A stretch of DNA of 64,000 bases from Stentor roeselii (lineage: Eukaryota > Ciliophora > Heterotrichea > Heterotrichida > Stentoridae). The notes below the pieces were generated by a model. That model was not told the origin of the DNA, did no database searches, and was given only the letters and a program-made list of their open reading frames with translations. The stretch spans positions 1-64,000 of the forward strand of contig RSEH01000001.1 of the NCBI GenBank assembly GCA_006503475.1. The letters are read 5' to 3'. A program made the position numbers and the translations under genes. Positions 40,167 through 49,844 of this stretch are shown here, piece after piece; the stretch's first letter is position 1, and every line of letters starts with the position of its first letter.

Positions 40167-42294
40167 GACTTTTATTTAGACTATTGAGAGATTCCAGTAA
40201 AAATGACTCAACCATGCTAAGTTCCAAGGACCTCGAACAGCTGATCCTAAGAGCGAGTTTTTCTTGTTCACGGTAAAAAGCCTCTGGACTGTCGAAGCCG
40301 AGTAAGTACTTCACAGGTTTTTTCCTTTGGACATTGAGTTCGATTTGCAAGTTGTTTTCAAGAATCGTCGCTGATAAATATCGCCACTTTTCCATCACGT
40401 TCACTGAGGCGAAGTCAACTTTGTAGAGGTCAGGAGTCACAATGACGAAGAAGTCCTCGTCGTCTGCTAAGTATTTCAAACTATACTCGAAATTATCTCC
40501 AACAAGGTAAACCCTGTTAAAGCTGATTCCTTCTGTTGAGTAACAGGAACCCTCTTGCCAGTCATTCATTTTACTTGAATAGACAAATGGGTACTGGTTC
40601 GGATCTTTTTCTTCAAATTTGTCTGTCAAAAGGATGAGTTTTCGCATTAAAAAGAAAATTTTAGTCAAAGCTTTGCAGAGGTCTAAGTCACTCACAGGTT
40701 TTTTATGATCTTCTCCGATTTTCACGTCTTCTGAAAGAACTGGAAGGATGTTATGGTTCTGAACATGCACTTTTGCATTAAGGTTGATTTTTTTCACGTA
40801 GTCCCACTGGTCATCGAAGAAATTCAAAATATTTTCTCCGAATTCTCGAGATTCTAAAAGTTTTTGAAGCCTTTCAATGTTAATACAACAGATTTTCTTT
40901 GTTTTAAACTCGTACTCTGGAGAAACTGTTAAATTTGTGAAGATTTCGAAGATTATCTTAGAAACTGTTTGGTAAACTGCGAATCTGAACAATGGGTAAG
41001 TTTCATAAATGTTGAGAATAATGTCGAGAATCTCTCGAGTCGCTTGAGCAGAAGAAGCATCGAGTTCTTTCACTTGTTTAGAATTAGCAAGTCCGAGACT
41101 TAGAAGAGTATTTCTGGAGACTCCTTGATTCATGAGCACTCCTTGGATTACCAGCAAGGACAACAGTACCAAGTTATCATCTTTGCACTTTAAAAAGGAA
41201 AAAAGTGAAGTTCTGATAGGATTTTTTACAGAAACTGAATCACCAAAGCTAAGAATTTCTGGAGGTGATAAAGGTGGAGATTCTGTGCAGATGTCAGATA
41301 AAAGACATGGAATCTCAGGTTTCAATAGGCAGCTGGCGAAGGTGTCGACCATCCAAGAGTTTCGGAAAACGTTGAAAATTTGGACTAACATGTAAAAAGC
41401 GACTTGAATTGAGACGTGATAAGGTAAATGGACTTCGCTGTTTATGGAACCGATTAGAACTGGCCCTAGGACCATGAAGAATGTGTTGCAAACGTTGTCT
41501 GTGAAGATCGGGTCGATTTCTTCTGTCATGTCGTTTATGTAGTATAGGGTGTCGATGCATTCGTTTATTTTTAAATCGAGTTTTTTTTCTTTGTTACCGG
41601 ATTTTATTGTCTCGTCTATTGAAGTGATTTGAGAGGTTAGCACTCCTACGATTTTAAAAATAAAACCGGATTCGATTATGTAGGAGTTGATTGACTCGTC
41701 GTTGACTAGGTGGAGATTACATTTTAGTAATGTTAGTATCACGGTTCGGGCTGCTGTTTTTACCAGATTATCAGGATAATTGATAAACATAAGCGACCTT
41801 GCATACAAAGACAAATTGTTATCCTTAACAAACCCAATCAATTTATCCGACGAAGTATTTGTAGACAGTCCTTTAAGCAAAGAAGTGAAATTTTCAACGA
41901 TTTCTTCATCTCCAAATTCAAAAGGATAAGCGACAATATTAGAGTAAAACTCAGAAGACAACAAATAAACCTTATGTTCAGGTTTATTAAGATTATGAGT
42001 CAAGATATTCGCAGTCTGAATCAACTGAATAACAACAATTTTTTCATGACACTTATCAAGTATTTCAGCGAATATCATCAGCGAGTTCTCTTCAATAAAG
42101 TCCCTTTTTACAACTCACACAAAAAAGCTTTCCGAGTGTTGTTCACTCCAAACAAGACTTTCCGCGATATACCTGAGCAGTTCAACGATATGTTTACTTT
42201 CTCCTTTCGGATTTTTAACACTTTGTCCCAGGTCTTTCAAGGCAGCGCTAAGAAAAGCTTACTTGAAGTTCCTCTTCGTGAAAGTATTTGACAT
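40162..42294 (-). CDS. CLEC16A: CLEC16A/EMA/GOP-1-like FPL-domain protein (spliced, two introns)
   Basis: Three exons join through 15-nt introns at 42248-42262 and 42104-42118, giving about 700 residues. The spliced N-terminus contains IVELLRYIAESLVWSEQHSE and VDFIEENSLMIFAEIL, then VIQLIQTANILTHNL and EFGDEEIVENFTSLLKGLS, matching the order of the CLEC16A FPL domain. The family works in endolysosomal membrane traffic and mitophagy through Rab and HOPS factors. The remaining body is helical with no other domain seen. Without the splices the gene would begin at an internal Met and lack about 62 residues of the FPL domain. Its start is 6 bp from the divergent start at 42301. Confidence 0.88.
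42104..42118 (-). other. 15-nt intron 2 of CLEC16A-like gene
   Basis: GTGAGTTGTAAAAAG on the minus strand, the only one with GTGAG at the 5' site. A is at position 10. Confidence 0.88.
42248..42262 (-). other. 15-nt intron 1 of CLEC16A-like gene
   Basis: GTAAGCTTTTCTTAG on the minus strand. It has no A between positions 5 and 13, unlike the other eight introns of this size, so a branch-point A at position 10 is missing. Confidence 0.8.
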
Positions 42295-42303
42295 ATTTAT
42301 ATG
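42292..42303. promoter_or_regulatory. bidirectional start, ATG codons 6 bp apart
   Basis: The sequence CATATTTATATG carries the CLEC16A-like ATG on the minus strand and the ATG of the 42301 gene on the plus strand. Six AT-only bases separate them, leaving no room for a conventional promoter or 5' UTR. Confidence 0.6.
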
Positions 42304-42924
42304 CTCAAACGAAAGAGGTACTTGAAGATCAATGACTGCAGCGTTTCGAACCTTTCCAATCAAATCAAATGTGAAATTCCTTACTTGGTGTCGAAGTATT
42401 CGTCAAAACAGTCGTTCATTCCTTTCTTAAGAGAAAGAGACTCGCTCGGGAAAATCATCGAAAAATCAGAATTTCCAGTCCTCAAGACCCGCAGCCAGCC
42501 CCGGCTTCGAAAACCAAAAAAACCACGACTTTCAAGCCCAAGACTCTTAAAAAAAACCCACTTCGAGACCCCAGCAGTCGGCACATATGAAACGCGACAA
42601 CCTTGGATAAAATCTTCTTTTTCACATAAAAAACCCGTTTTTTCTCCAGTTTCGAAAAACCCTGAAAGCCCTTCAAAAAAACGAGGAAAAGAAATCATCT
42701 TCAAAAAACCTTTCGAATATCGCCTTCCTAGAACAGAGTCACTTCCAGAAAGACCAAAAGGCATCTGGGAAAGTTTTCAGTTATTTGGAACCCCAGAGCA
42801 CATGAAGAGAGTTTTTAACTTTAAAAGAGATTTAAAGCAAGTCCTTGAATATCAACTGGAAATTGCGAAGGGTCTGGAAAAGTTGAGAGAAATTAATTCT
42901 GATAATGTTTTAGAAAAAAGTTAG
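42301..42924 (+). CDS. hypothetical basic protein with one PxVGxY-type motif
   Basis: The protein has 207 residues, very basic and Ser/Pro-rich. It contains TPAVGTYETRQPWIKSSFSH, which resembles a single STPGPGxY (SHIPPO) repeat, so a link to axoneme or cortical microtubules is possible but unproven. The C-terminus (KRDLKQVLEYQLEIAKGLEK) is helical. No family was firmly recognised. Its stop overlaps the stop of the convergent TCF25 gene. Confidence 0.7.
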   Translation: MLKRKRYLKINDCSVSNLSNQIKCEIPYLVSKYSSKQSFIPFLRERDSLGKIIEKSEFPVLKTRSQPRLRKPKKPRLSSPRLLKKTHFETPAVGTYETRQPWIKSSFSHKKPVFSPVSKNPESPSKKRGKEIIFKKPFEYRLPRTESLPERPKGIWESFQLFGTPEHMKRVFNFKRDLKQVLEYQLEIAKGLEKLREINSDNVLEKS

Positions 42925-44450
42925 TCTATGTAGTTCCATGGCAGGAAAGTTGCGAAGAAGAGGTACCAAGGAGATGAGTTAATGTTTAAGTTTCCTTGTG
43001 GTCGATTTTGTTGGATTTCCATATCTTGTGGAATTACTGTCCTCACGTCAAAGCTGAAGTCATTTGAGTCTAGTTTTGAATATTTTTCTAACAAGTCATC
43101 AGCGCGCTCAGCGGCGCTGATGTTGATTTGAGTATTTTTTATAGTCTTTAGCCAGTTTAAATAAGGTTTCCACAGGTCTTCAGTCCTTCTTGCGTAGATT
43201 TCACAGACTTTAGAGATTTCTTCTAGTTTCTTGTCACTTGGGGCAAGTTTCTGTTCAAGAGCTGCGACGTATTCAGGGTGCCAATTGACTGCACATAAGA
43301 GGACCACTGACGAGTTTTTATCAAAAAGTTCTATTGAAGAGGTGATGCTTTCAGCGACCTGTCGGTCACTTTCACTGCAGCCGAAGTACCCAGTTTGAAG
43401 CGCTTTGGCAAGAGCGAGACTGTAGATCAGATGAGGGAAAACCAGGGTGTTACCCAAGCCGTGGACTTCAGACATGAAATTTTGAAGAAAGTGAAAAAAG
43501 TACTTAAACTTTCTCGCCCTGATCGAGTAGTAATCAACTAGAAAAATACATCCAAGAGGGTCATTCCGAGGGTCTAAGGAAAAAATCAACTTGACCACCT
43601 CTAAAGCGGTCCTCACACAGCCTTTCCGACCAAGACAGTCAGCATGCATGAACAAGGTCCTCATGAAGATCTTGTTAAAGCCGTTCATTGTGATGTCTAT
43701 CTCAGCGTCATTCGAAATCACTGAAAACTGGAAATGAAAACTCAGCTGAAATGAATATAAAAGTCTTTCAAGTAATGATCCTACATGTTCGAAGTTTCCT
43801 TGCATTTGGAAAACCATGATCATCTGGAATAATGACTCGATGTGGAAAGGGTATCGCGCTAGGAATTGGTTTAACATGTTCACGTCGCTTGACTCGATGC
43901 ACTCGATGTAGTTCGGGTGCAGCTTTGAGTAACCCTTTGACAGGTCGAAGAAAAATATGTTGCGGGTAGGGTCAGATACTTTTTCCATTGAAAGCAAGTA
44001 GTCGACCTTTTGGTAACTTGTGAAAGATGGGGTCAATGATAGTCCTTTTCCGGACTGGTGAAGAGATTTTTGAGTTTTTTTTGAGTTTTTAAAGAGTTTG
44101 TCGGTTTCTGTTCTGGAGTCGAAGTATTTCTTTTGTCGTCTGAAGACGGATTCTACCTTTGAAGTCTCTGGAAAAGGCTGAGAAGTGACTGGGTGTTCTT
44201 CAAAGACAAAATCATCAAGATTGAAATTTTTGACCTGTTCTTTTTTATTACTTTTCTTCTGATTTTTTTTCTTTTCAAGATTTTTCTGTGGAACTTGAAG
44301 TTTTTCCTCATCTTCTTCACTTTCAATGTCGTCAACATCAACATCAGCGAAAAAGTTCTTCTTGACTTCAGGTTCTTCATCCTCTTCCTCTTCTTTCACT
44401 TTTTCTTTCACCTCTCTCGCAACAATCTTCTTCACCTGCCGATGCGACAT
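42921..44450 (-). CDS. TCF25: TCF25/Rqc1-like protein
   Basis: The protein has about 509 residues from the ATG at 44450 (MSHRQVKK); the frame extends 4 codons further upstream but without an ATG. An acidic/basic N-terminus (about 1-90) precedes the TCF25 domain: KLHPNYIECIESSDVNMLNQ, LFQMIMVFQMQGNFEHVGSL, GRKGCVRTALEVVKLIFSLD, and DPLGCIFLVDYYSIRARKF. TCF25/Rqc1 belongs to the ribosome quality control complex with Listerin and directs ubiquitin chains on stalled nascent chains. It diverges from the syntaxin gene with 19 bp between start codons, and its stop overlaps that of the plus-strand gene at 42301. Confidence 0.92.
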   Translation of the reverse strand: MSHRQVKKIVAREVKEKVKEEEEDEEPEVKKNFFADVDVDDIESEEDEEKLQVPQKNLEKKKNQKKSNKKEQVKNFNLDDFVFEEHPVTSQPFPETSKVESVFRRQKKYFDSRTETDKLFKNSKKTQKSLHQSGKGLSLTPSFTSYQKVDYLLSMEKVSDPTRNIFFFDLSKGYSKLHPNYIECIESSDVNMLNQFLARYPFHIESLFQMIMVFQMQGNFEHVGSLLERLLYSFQLSFHFQFSVISNDAEIDITMNGFNKIFMRTLFMHADCLGRKGCVRTALEVVKLIFSLDPRNDPLGCIFLVDYYSIRARKFKYFFHFLQNFMSEVHGLGNTLVFPHLIYSLALAKALQTGYFGCSESDRQVAESITSSIELFDKNSSVVLLCAVNWHPEYVAALEQKLAPSDKKLEEISKVCEIYARRTEDLWKPYLNWLKTIKNTQINISAAERADDLLEKYSKLDSNDFSFDVRTVIPQDMEIQQNRPQGNLNINSSPWYLFFATFLPWNYID

Positions 44451-44469
44451 AATTATAAACAACTAATAA

Positions 44470-45129
44470 ATGTCTTTCAGCTCCCAGCCTCGAGGCCTCC
44501 AAAGATATTCCTCAGAAACCGCGACACAGCGACAAGGAAAACAAGCAAAGCAGCAAGTTGACGAAGTACAAAAGCTCCTTCGAAACATGAAGTCAAAAAA
44601 ATGCAACAATTCTGATTTCCACGAGCTCGACAATCGTCTTCACGATTTAAAGTCTTCAATAAAAGCTCTTGAAACAATAGTTCCTAGTTCCCAACACGAA
44701 ACATTCGAAAAGAAAGAATTTTTACATCATTTCAAAAAAGAACTTGAAAAAATAAGCAACGTCATTCAAAGTCTCAAAGCACTTCCAGAGCCATCCCCTG
44801 TTGAAAAAGAAGTCCAAGGTGAAGAGCAGTTGAAAGTCGAGGAGTATCAAGACGAGTTGTTAGAAAAAGCTGGAATGTTAAGAGAGGTCCAAAGCAGCAT
44901 CATTGAACTTAACTCAATGTTCAAGGATTTAGGAATGACTGTAGAAGACCAAGGAAAAACCTTAGATATCATTGAAAATTTTGTGGAAATTTCTGAACAG
45001 TCCACGAAAAATGCTGGAGAAGAACTTGAAAAAGCCAGCGATTATCAAAAGAAGCAAAGGTGCTATGCTTTGGTTTTAATACCTGGAGTCATTGCGCTTA
45101 TACTTATTTTAATTTATTGTTTTGCTTGA
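44470..45129 (+). CDS. Qa-SNARE (syntaxin-7/endosomal type)
   Basis: The protein has 219 residues: N-terminal Habc-like helices (about 20-100), a SNARE motif (about 135-190) with LNSMFKDLGMTVEDQGKTLD containing the central Gln layer, and a C-terminal anchor (CYALVLIPGVIALILILIYC). Syntaxins of this class mediate fusion at endosomes and vacuoles. The Qa assignment rests on FKDLG and the following DQG pattern. The start is in TAATAAATG. It ends TGA, which confirms TGA as a stop here, and PDCD5 begins 7 bp later. Confidence 0.9.
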   Translation: MSFSSQPRGLQRYSSETATQRQGKQAKQQVDEVQKLLRNMKSKKCNNSDFHELDNRLHDLKSSIKALETIVPSSQHETFEKKEFLHHFKKELEKISNVIQSLKALPEPSPVEKEVQGEEQLKVEEYQDELLEKAGMLREVQSSIIELNSMFKDLGMTVEDQGKTLDIIENFVEISEQSTKNAGEELEKASDYQKKQRCYALVLIPGVIALILILIYCFA

Positions 45130-45136
45130 GATATAA

Positions 45137-45469
45137 ATGGAACACCAAATCAACCCTGAAGTACAGAAAAGGCAAGAAGAACAGGCACGGGCTGCTGAAG
45201 AACAGAGGGAAGTCTTCCTTACACAGATTCTTACTCCTTCTGCTAAAGAACGTCTTGCAAGGATCGCTTTGGTCAAACAGGATAAAGCCAGGGAACTTGA
45301 AAATAGTTTAATTCAGATGGCCATGAAGAGGCAGATCACTGGAAAAGTCACTGAAGAACAACTTATTAGCTTGCTTGAAAAAACTTCTGCACAAGGGAAT
45401 TCTTCGATTAAGATTGTTAGGAGGAGAGGAGCTTCGGACTCTGATGATGATGATTTAGATGATCTCTAA
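45137..45469 (+). CDS. PDCD5: PDCD5-like DNA/nucleic-acid-binding protein
   Basis: The protein has 110 residues, the usual family length. It matches the PDCD5/TFAR19 pattern: EEQREVFLTQILTPSAKERL, ARIALVKQDKARELENSLIQ, GKVTEEQLISLLEK, with an acidic tail (DDDDLDDL). In other eukaryotes it acts in apoptosis regulation and with the TRiC chaperonin. The start, GATATAAATG, follows the syntaxin stop by 7 bp on the same strand, so its start motif abuts the upstream stop codon. Confidence 0.95.
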   Translation: MEHQINPEVQKRQEEQARAAEEQREVFLTQILTPSAKERLARIALVKQDKARELENSLIQMAMKRQITGKVTEEQLISLLEKTSAQGNSSIKIVRRRGASDSDDDDLDDL

Positions 45470-45521
45470 ATAATTAGGTGGATTTTCAGGTTAGACGAGG
45501 TTTACTCAAAGCAGTAAATAA

Positions 45522-46040
45522 TTAATCACCATCAAATTCAACTCCATCAACAAGTTCCTCAAGTTCCGCGAGTTCTTTTTCAATCTGATCAACCTGTTCC
45601 CACTCATTCATCTTGCTCTGATCTCTCCTGGCATTGATATTAAGCCTATCAAATTCCGAGTTCCATTCAGATAAAACTTTGCTGAGGTCATCTCCAGTCT
45701 TAAACAATTCATAATTCTCAACAGGTCTTACACCAGGCACAGAAATAATCGATTGAGGTTTGTGCTCCTTGACCTGAACCAAGTGAAACTGCTGACATTT
45801 CAAGTATTCAATGTCAGGCGCCGTGATTTCCACTTCCGCGTGAGTTTCCTCATCGACTTCAACTTTTCTGTTCATCCGCTTTTCGGCCAGTTGTTTTTCG
45901 AGGTCCTCATCAAGTTTCTTTTCCTTCTCTTTCCACTTCTTCAGGTCTTCAAGTGTGCTGTTGACTTCTTTCAACAGGTTCCCTTGCTCTTCTTCGTCTC
46001 TGCCCTGCAAGCGACTTTGGATTGAGTTTGGGGCAAACAT
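45522..46040 (-). CDS. hypothetical acidic coiled-coil protein
   Basis: The protein has 172 residues. A coiled coil (about 20-60, KKWKEKEKKLDEDLEKQL) is followed by a central stretch with QFHLVQVKEHKPQSIISVPG and a second helix ending in an acidic tail (ELAELEELVDGVEFDGD). No family was recognised. Its 3' end is 52 bp from the convergent PDCD5 stop. Confidence 0.7.
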   Translation of the reverse strand: MFAPNSIQSRLQGRDEEEQGNLLKEVNSTLEDLKKWKEKEKKLDEDLEKQLAEKRMNRKVEVDEETHAEVEITAPDIEYLKCQQFHLVQVKEHKPQSIISVPGVRPVENYELFKTGDDLSKVLSEWNSEFDRLNINARRDQSKMNEWEQVDQIEKELAELEELVDGVEFDGD

Positions 46041-46419
46041 TTTTGAAAATTATAAAAGTGAGACTCAGCCGACACTGAGTAGTAAGTCGTTCTTGAGATA
46101 GTTACTAATAGTACTGCATGAGTCTCAGATAAGATCTTGGTAAAAAAATATATAGTGGCATTTTTTTTTCATTTTAAGTGTGGGAGATCTGGGTGGGTGG
46201 GTTGAAGTTGGTGGAAAGTGGATGGTTTTAAGGGTTTTTAAGGAGTTTTAGTGGATCAGGAAGTTTTAGAGAAGTTTTTAGATTTTGGTTGTTGAATGGT
46301 TGTTGGTGTTAGTTAAATGATTAGGTCAGGATTTTTTAGGAAATCTTGTTAGTTTTGTTGAGTGAGTGAATGATAAATTTTCCACTGATGAAAAACACTG
46401 GCTAATAAAAATCCGTTAA
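46041..46419. other. 379-bp G/T-rich divergent spacer with G-quadruplex motif
   Basis: Non-coding spacer between divergent genes. The plus strand is strongly G/T-rich from about 46170. It includes the four-tract motif at 46182-46201 and a 9-bp inverted repeat (TGAGACTCA at 46059, TGAGTCTCA at 46119). No RNA gene was recognised. Confidence 0.5.
46182..46201 (+). promoter_or_regulatory. G-quadruplex-forming motif
   Basis: Four GGG tracts with spacers of 6, 1 and 1 nt, a canonical intramolecular quadruplex pattern, in the spacer between two divergent starts. A regulatory role is inference. Confidence 0.45.
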
Positions 46420-48624
46420 ATGGAAAGTCAAGAAAACATCTGGATGAAGAGCAGTTCCGGCTTCGCAGACTTGCAACCAAGCCTCTACGAAGATCTAACA
46501 GTAGGCCCAGGCCAATACACTCTGAAATCAGGGATTCCATCAGGTCCCAGCTACTCATTCCCAAAGTCATGCCGTTTTTCCACACCTCCAGGAAAAGGCG
46601 AGTCTCAAAATCTATTCGAAACTCCACAAAAAGAAGGAAACCCTTCTCAAAACCCTAGAAATTTAGACTTTTCCCCATCAAGGTTCAAAATGCAATTAGA
46701 TCATTCTCCAGGTCCAGGTGAATACGACTTAAGCAGCACTTTGTACAACCAAAAAATGACCCTCGGAGGAAAATTTCGAGAAATTTCGAATTCCACAACT
46801 CCAGGACCAGGACACTACGAGGTTCAAGCGAAGAGCTCCTCAGGGTTTCCATTTTTGACTGAAAAACGAATGAAGGACTTTAAATCTGTTACTTCTAATG
46901 TGGACTTTTGTGGCAATAGTCTTAGAAATTCTAGTCCTTCTTATTCGATGGGGCAAAAACTTAGAAGCTCTTCAGCGCCGTCTATTCCAGGACCTGGAAG
47001 TTATGAATTGCCTGGATCATTGTTGTCGAAACCTTTCACGATTATGCCGAAACGAGAACCTTTGAGCTCACTTGATACTCCTGGACCTGGAAGTTATAAT
47101 TTAGATTTGCTTAATGAGTCGCAAAGGTACTCTATTGGACTTCCTTATAGTCCGGAAAGAGCTAATGAAGTACCTGGACCGGGACAATACTCATTAGATC
47201 TGAAATCCGAAAGCCCAAGCTACTCAATGCGACAGAAGTTCCAAGAAAAGCAAAAATTCGACCCAAGAGACTTCGGAGAAGTCAGAACTTCATTAACATC
47301 TCAAGCCCCCCTTCTTCGAGGAAAGCCAAAAGACCCCCCATCATCCAAAATTCCAGGTCCAGGTGAATACTCATTGCCAGAAAGAAAACCAGAAGGTTTT
47401 TCCCAAAGCCGTTCTAACCGTTTTTCAGAAATCGAATCAAGTCCAGGGCCAGGGGATTACTCAACAGGAAGGCCCTCAAAAGGCTTAAACTACAGTTTTT
47501 CATCAAGTCAAAGATTCTTCAAAGCCAAGTCCAGTTCTCCTGGTCCAGGTGCATACGACGAAAAAACCATCGACCGATCCTTAAAAATCACTCTTCGGGG
47601 TAAGCCGAAAGAAGAGCCTACTTCAAAAACTCCTGTAAAATTTACTTAGGGACCTGGAAGTTACAGCCTTGATAAACCAGGAAAATCTTCATCTTTTCCT
47701 TTTGGAAGGAAATTTGAACAGAACTTCGAAAATGGCGTCCCAGGCCCCGGGGCTTATTCAGTAACTCAAAGGTCCTCTTCACCTGTTTGGACCATCTCTG
47801 AAAGAAGAAACTTGAACAAATGTGAAAGTTTGCCAGGGCCAGGAGCTTACGATGGTGAAATTCGAACTTCTGTAGTGAGTTACTCGTTTACTTTGAAAAA
47901 AGAACAGAAAATCGAAAAGACTCCAGGACCTGGGGATTATGAAATTCTTGAGAAAAAAACAACTGGCTTTACTTTTGGACAGAAATTTGAAGAGACTGTC
48001 GACGAAACACCTGGCCCAGGGTCTTATGAGGCGAAGCCGAGGAATTCAAGTCCTTCCTGGACTATTCATCCCAGAAGATCATTAAAAAAAGAAGAAGTTT
48101 TTCCTAGTCCTGGTCAATACAGCCTCCCAAGGACCTCCAGTGCTCAGGCGATTTCTTTTTCAAGACTTGAGAGAAAGTTTTCGCCGTCAAAGACTCCTGC
48201 GCCAACTGATTACAATGTGAATCCAAGCTCTTTGAATAATTCTATCAAGTACTCGGTTGGAAGAAGCCAGAGAATTGATTTTACTAAATTGAAAGGAAAA
48301 ACACCTGGACCTGGAAGTTATTATAAAGAAAATAATTCGAAAGTGTTGGCTGCTAAATTTGGAACTGCGAAGAGAGAAAGTAAGTTCTTGGTTAATAATA
48401 CTGCACCTTTTATCAAGTGTGAATTGAAACCTAGTGGACCTTTTTATAGTATTTCTGGAAAGAGGAGTGAAAGGAGTAAGAATAATACACCGGGACCTGG
48501 AGCTTATAACAATAATCTCCAGTTTAAACCTTCTTCACCTGCTTTTACTATGGGAGCTAAGAGGAATTTGAAGAAAAAGGGGAAAATTTATGAGAATTAC
48601 ACTCCGATTAGAAGTAGAAAATAA
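46420..48624 (+). CDS. SHIPPO/ODF3-type sperm-tail PG-rich repeat protein (spliced)
   Basis: Two exons join through a 15-nt intron at 47635-47649, giving about 729 residues. About 18 repeats of the type TPGPGxY run through nearly the whole protein (for example SPGPGEYDL, TPGPGHYEV, IPGPGSYEL, TPGPGAYNN), the signature of SHIPPO/ODF3/CIMAP proteins. These sit in or around axonemal and cortical microtubules. The intron falls exactly within a TPGPG repeat (ACT CCT, then GGA CCT GGA), which supports the splice. Late repeats degrade to PSPG and PAPT. The number of repeats is high for the family. Confidence 0.93.
47635..47649 (+). other. 15-nt intron in SHIPPO-repeat gene
   Basis: GTAAAATTTACTTAG, phase 0, ending in an in-frame TAG if retained. 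Splicing restores an intact TPGPGSY repeat. Confidence 0.95.
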
Positions 48625-48782
48625 TAATTAATAGTGAGTTATTCGATTTCAAGAAAAAATTGGAGTTTATGAGATTTTTATTAGTATTAGAGTAGAAATA
48701 ATAATTTATCATAATTATTCGATTTATCTAGTATCCTCGCAAATGATTTAAAGATCATTATTGAGTTGATTCATCTATAAAT

Positions 48783-49820
48783 TTACAAAAGAAGGTTAAA
48801 ATTAGGGAATCCGATTAAAATCACAGACAAATTATCACTTGACCCTTCCACAAGAGCCTTTTTCATTAACTCCTTAACTGACCAAGACACCCTATCCTCA
48901 AGACTTCCTCTAAGCTTATCCAAAGATGTCCACAAACTGTTGATAATCTCTTGTTTACTTAAAACACTCCAAATTCCATCACTAGTCAAAAGCAAAAAAT
49001 CCATCTTTTTCGTGATTTTCGATACTTTAATATCAGGAATTGCAATAACACCCGACCCTTCAGCGATTTCGCATCCAAAACATCTTGTCACATTGAGCAT
49101 TGCAGGTTTTACTCTAAGAACTTCTTGAAATTCTACAATTTCTCCATTTTCTCTTAAAATTCTTTCATTTTCCTCAACATTTCTAGTGAGATGATCTTCA
49201 GTTACCAGATCTTTTTCAAATCCTTTTAAAGAGCTAAGAAAACATCGACAGTTCCCAAGGTTGGCAATATAAATAAACTTTCCAACAATCAAACAAACCA
49301 AGGCACAAGCTCCAGTTTTCTGCACTTTTGACTTATACTGAGACAGCAGGTCTGACTGAACTTTAAAAAACCCTTCTTGAATGGCTTTTGCAGTATTTTC
49401 TTCAAAATCCGGATGTTTAAAGATCTCTTTATGAAGATTATCCCTCAGATAACTCGCCACGAAAGTCCCTGAAAATCCATCAAAAATAGCGAAATACGAA
49501 ATATTTTTTCCTGAAACCTTTGAAATCTTTTTAAAAATAACGACGCGATCTTCATTAACATCTTTTCTTCCAGCTGAAGTGCACCCAACAAAAACCTGAA
49601 CTTTTCCATGTGGCCTTTTCGAGACCTGAGTACTGAAAATATCCTCAAATTGTTTCTTTTCAAGAGAAGGTAATAATAAAGATACTTTTTTCTCAATCTT
49701 CGGAAGAACTGTCATCAAAGTCGAAGCTCTTCTAGGTAAGACCTTTTTCTGAGAAGTGATTTCATTGATTAAAGTCATTTTTTTCTGTAAAGTCGGGAGC
49801 CTGATGACTTTTTTTTCCAT
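48783..49820 (-). CDS. PP2C-like protein phosphatase with altered DGHGG motif
   Basis: The protein has 345 residues. It has the PP2C plan: VGCTSAGRKDVNEDR (Arg and Glu positions), FAIFDGFSGTFVASYL, LGNCRCFLSS, LLLTSDGIWSVLS and GSSDNLSVIL. The metal-binding Asp in DG, SDG and DN are kept. The DGHGG motif reads DGFSG, so the His that acts as general acid in the human enzyme is Phe, and GDSR reads GNCR. Reduced or non-catalytic activity is possible. The basic N-terminus is about 80 residues. The divergent ACP-like gene starts 24 bp away. Confidence 0.85.
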   Translation of the reverse strand: MEKKVIRLPTLQKKMTLINEITSQKKVLPRRASTLMTVLPKIEKKVSLLLPSLEKKQFEDIFSTQVSKRPHGKVQVFVGCTSAGRKDVNEDRVVIFKKISKVSGKNISYFAIFDGFSGTFVASYLRDNLHKEIFKHPDFEENTAKAIQEGFFKVQSDLLSQYKSKVQKTGACALVCLIVGKFIYIANLGNCRCFLSSLKGFEKDLVTEDHLTRNVEENERILRENGEIVEFQEVLRVKPAMLNVTRCFGCEIAEGSGVIAIPDIKVSKITKKMDFLLLTSDGIWSVLSKQEIINSLWTSLDKLRGSLEDRVSWSVKELMKKALVEGSSDNLSVILIGFPNFNLLL

Positions 49821-49844
49821 TATTTTTTCTTTTCTGCCATAAAA

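Noticed and set aside
44451-44462. Upstream start for the TCF25 gene giving four extra residues
   Set aside because: The codon is TTG; the ATG at 44450 has the normal start context.
46059-46127. 9-bp inverted repeat TGAGACTCA/TGAGTCTCA as an RNA gene
   Set aside because: The loop is about 51 nt with no further pairing seen, and no box motifs of snoRNA or snRNA type.
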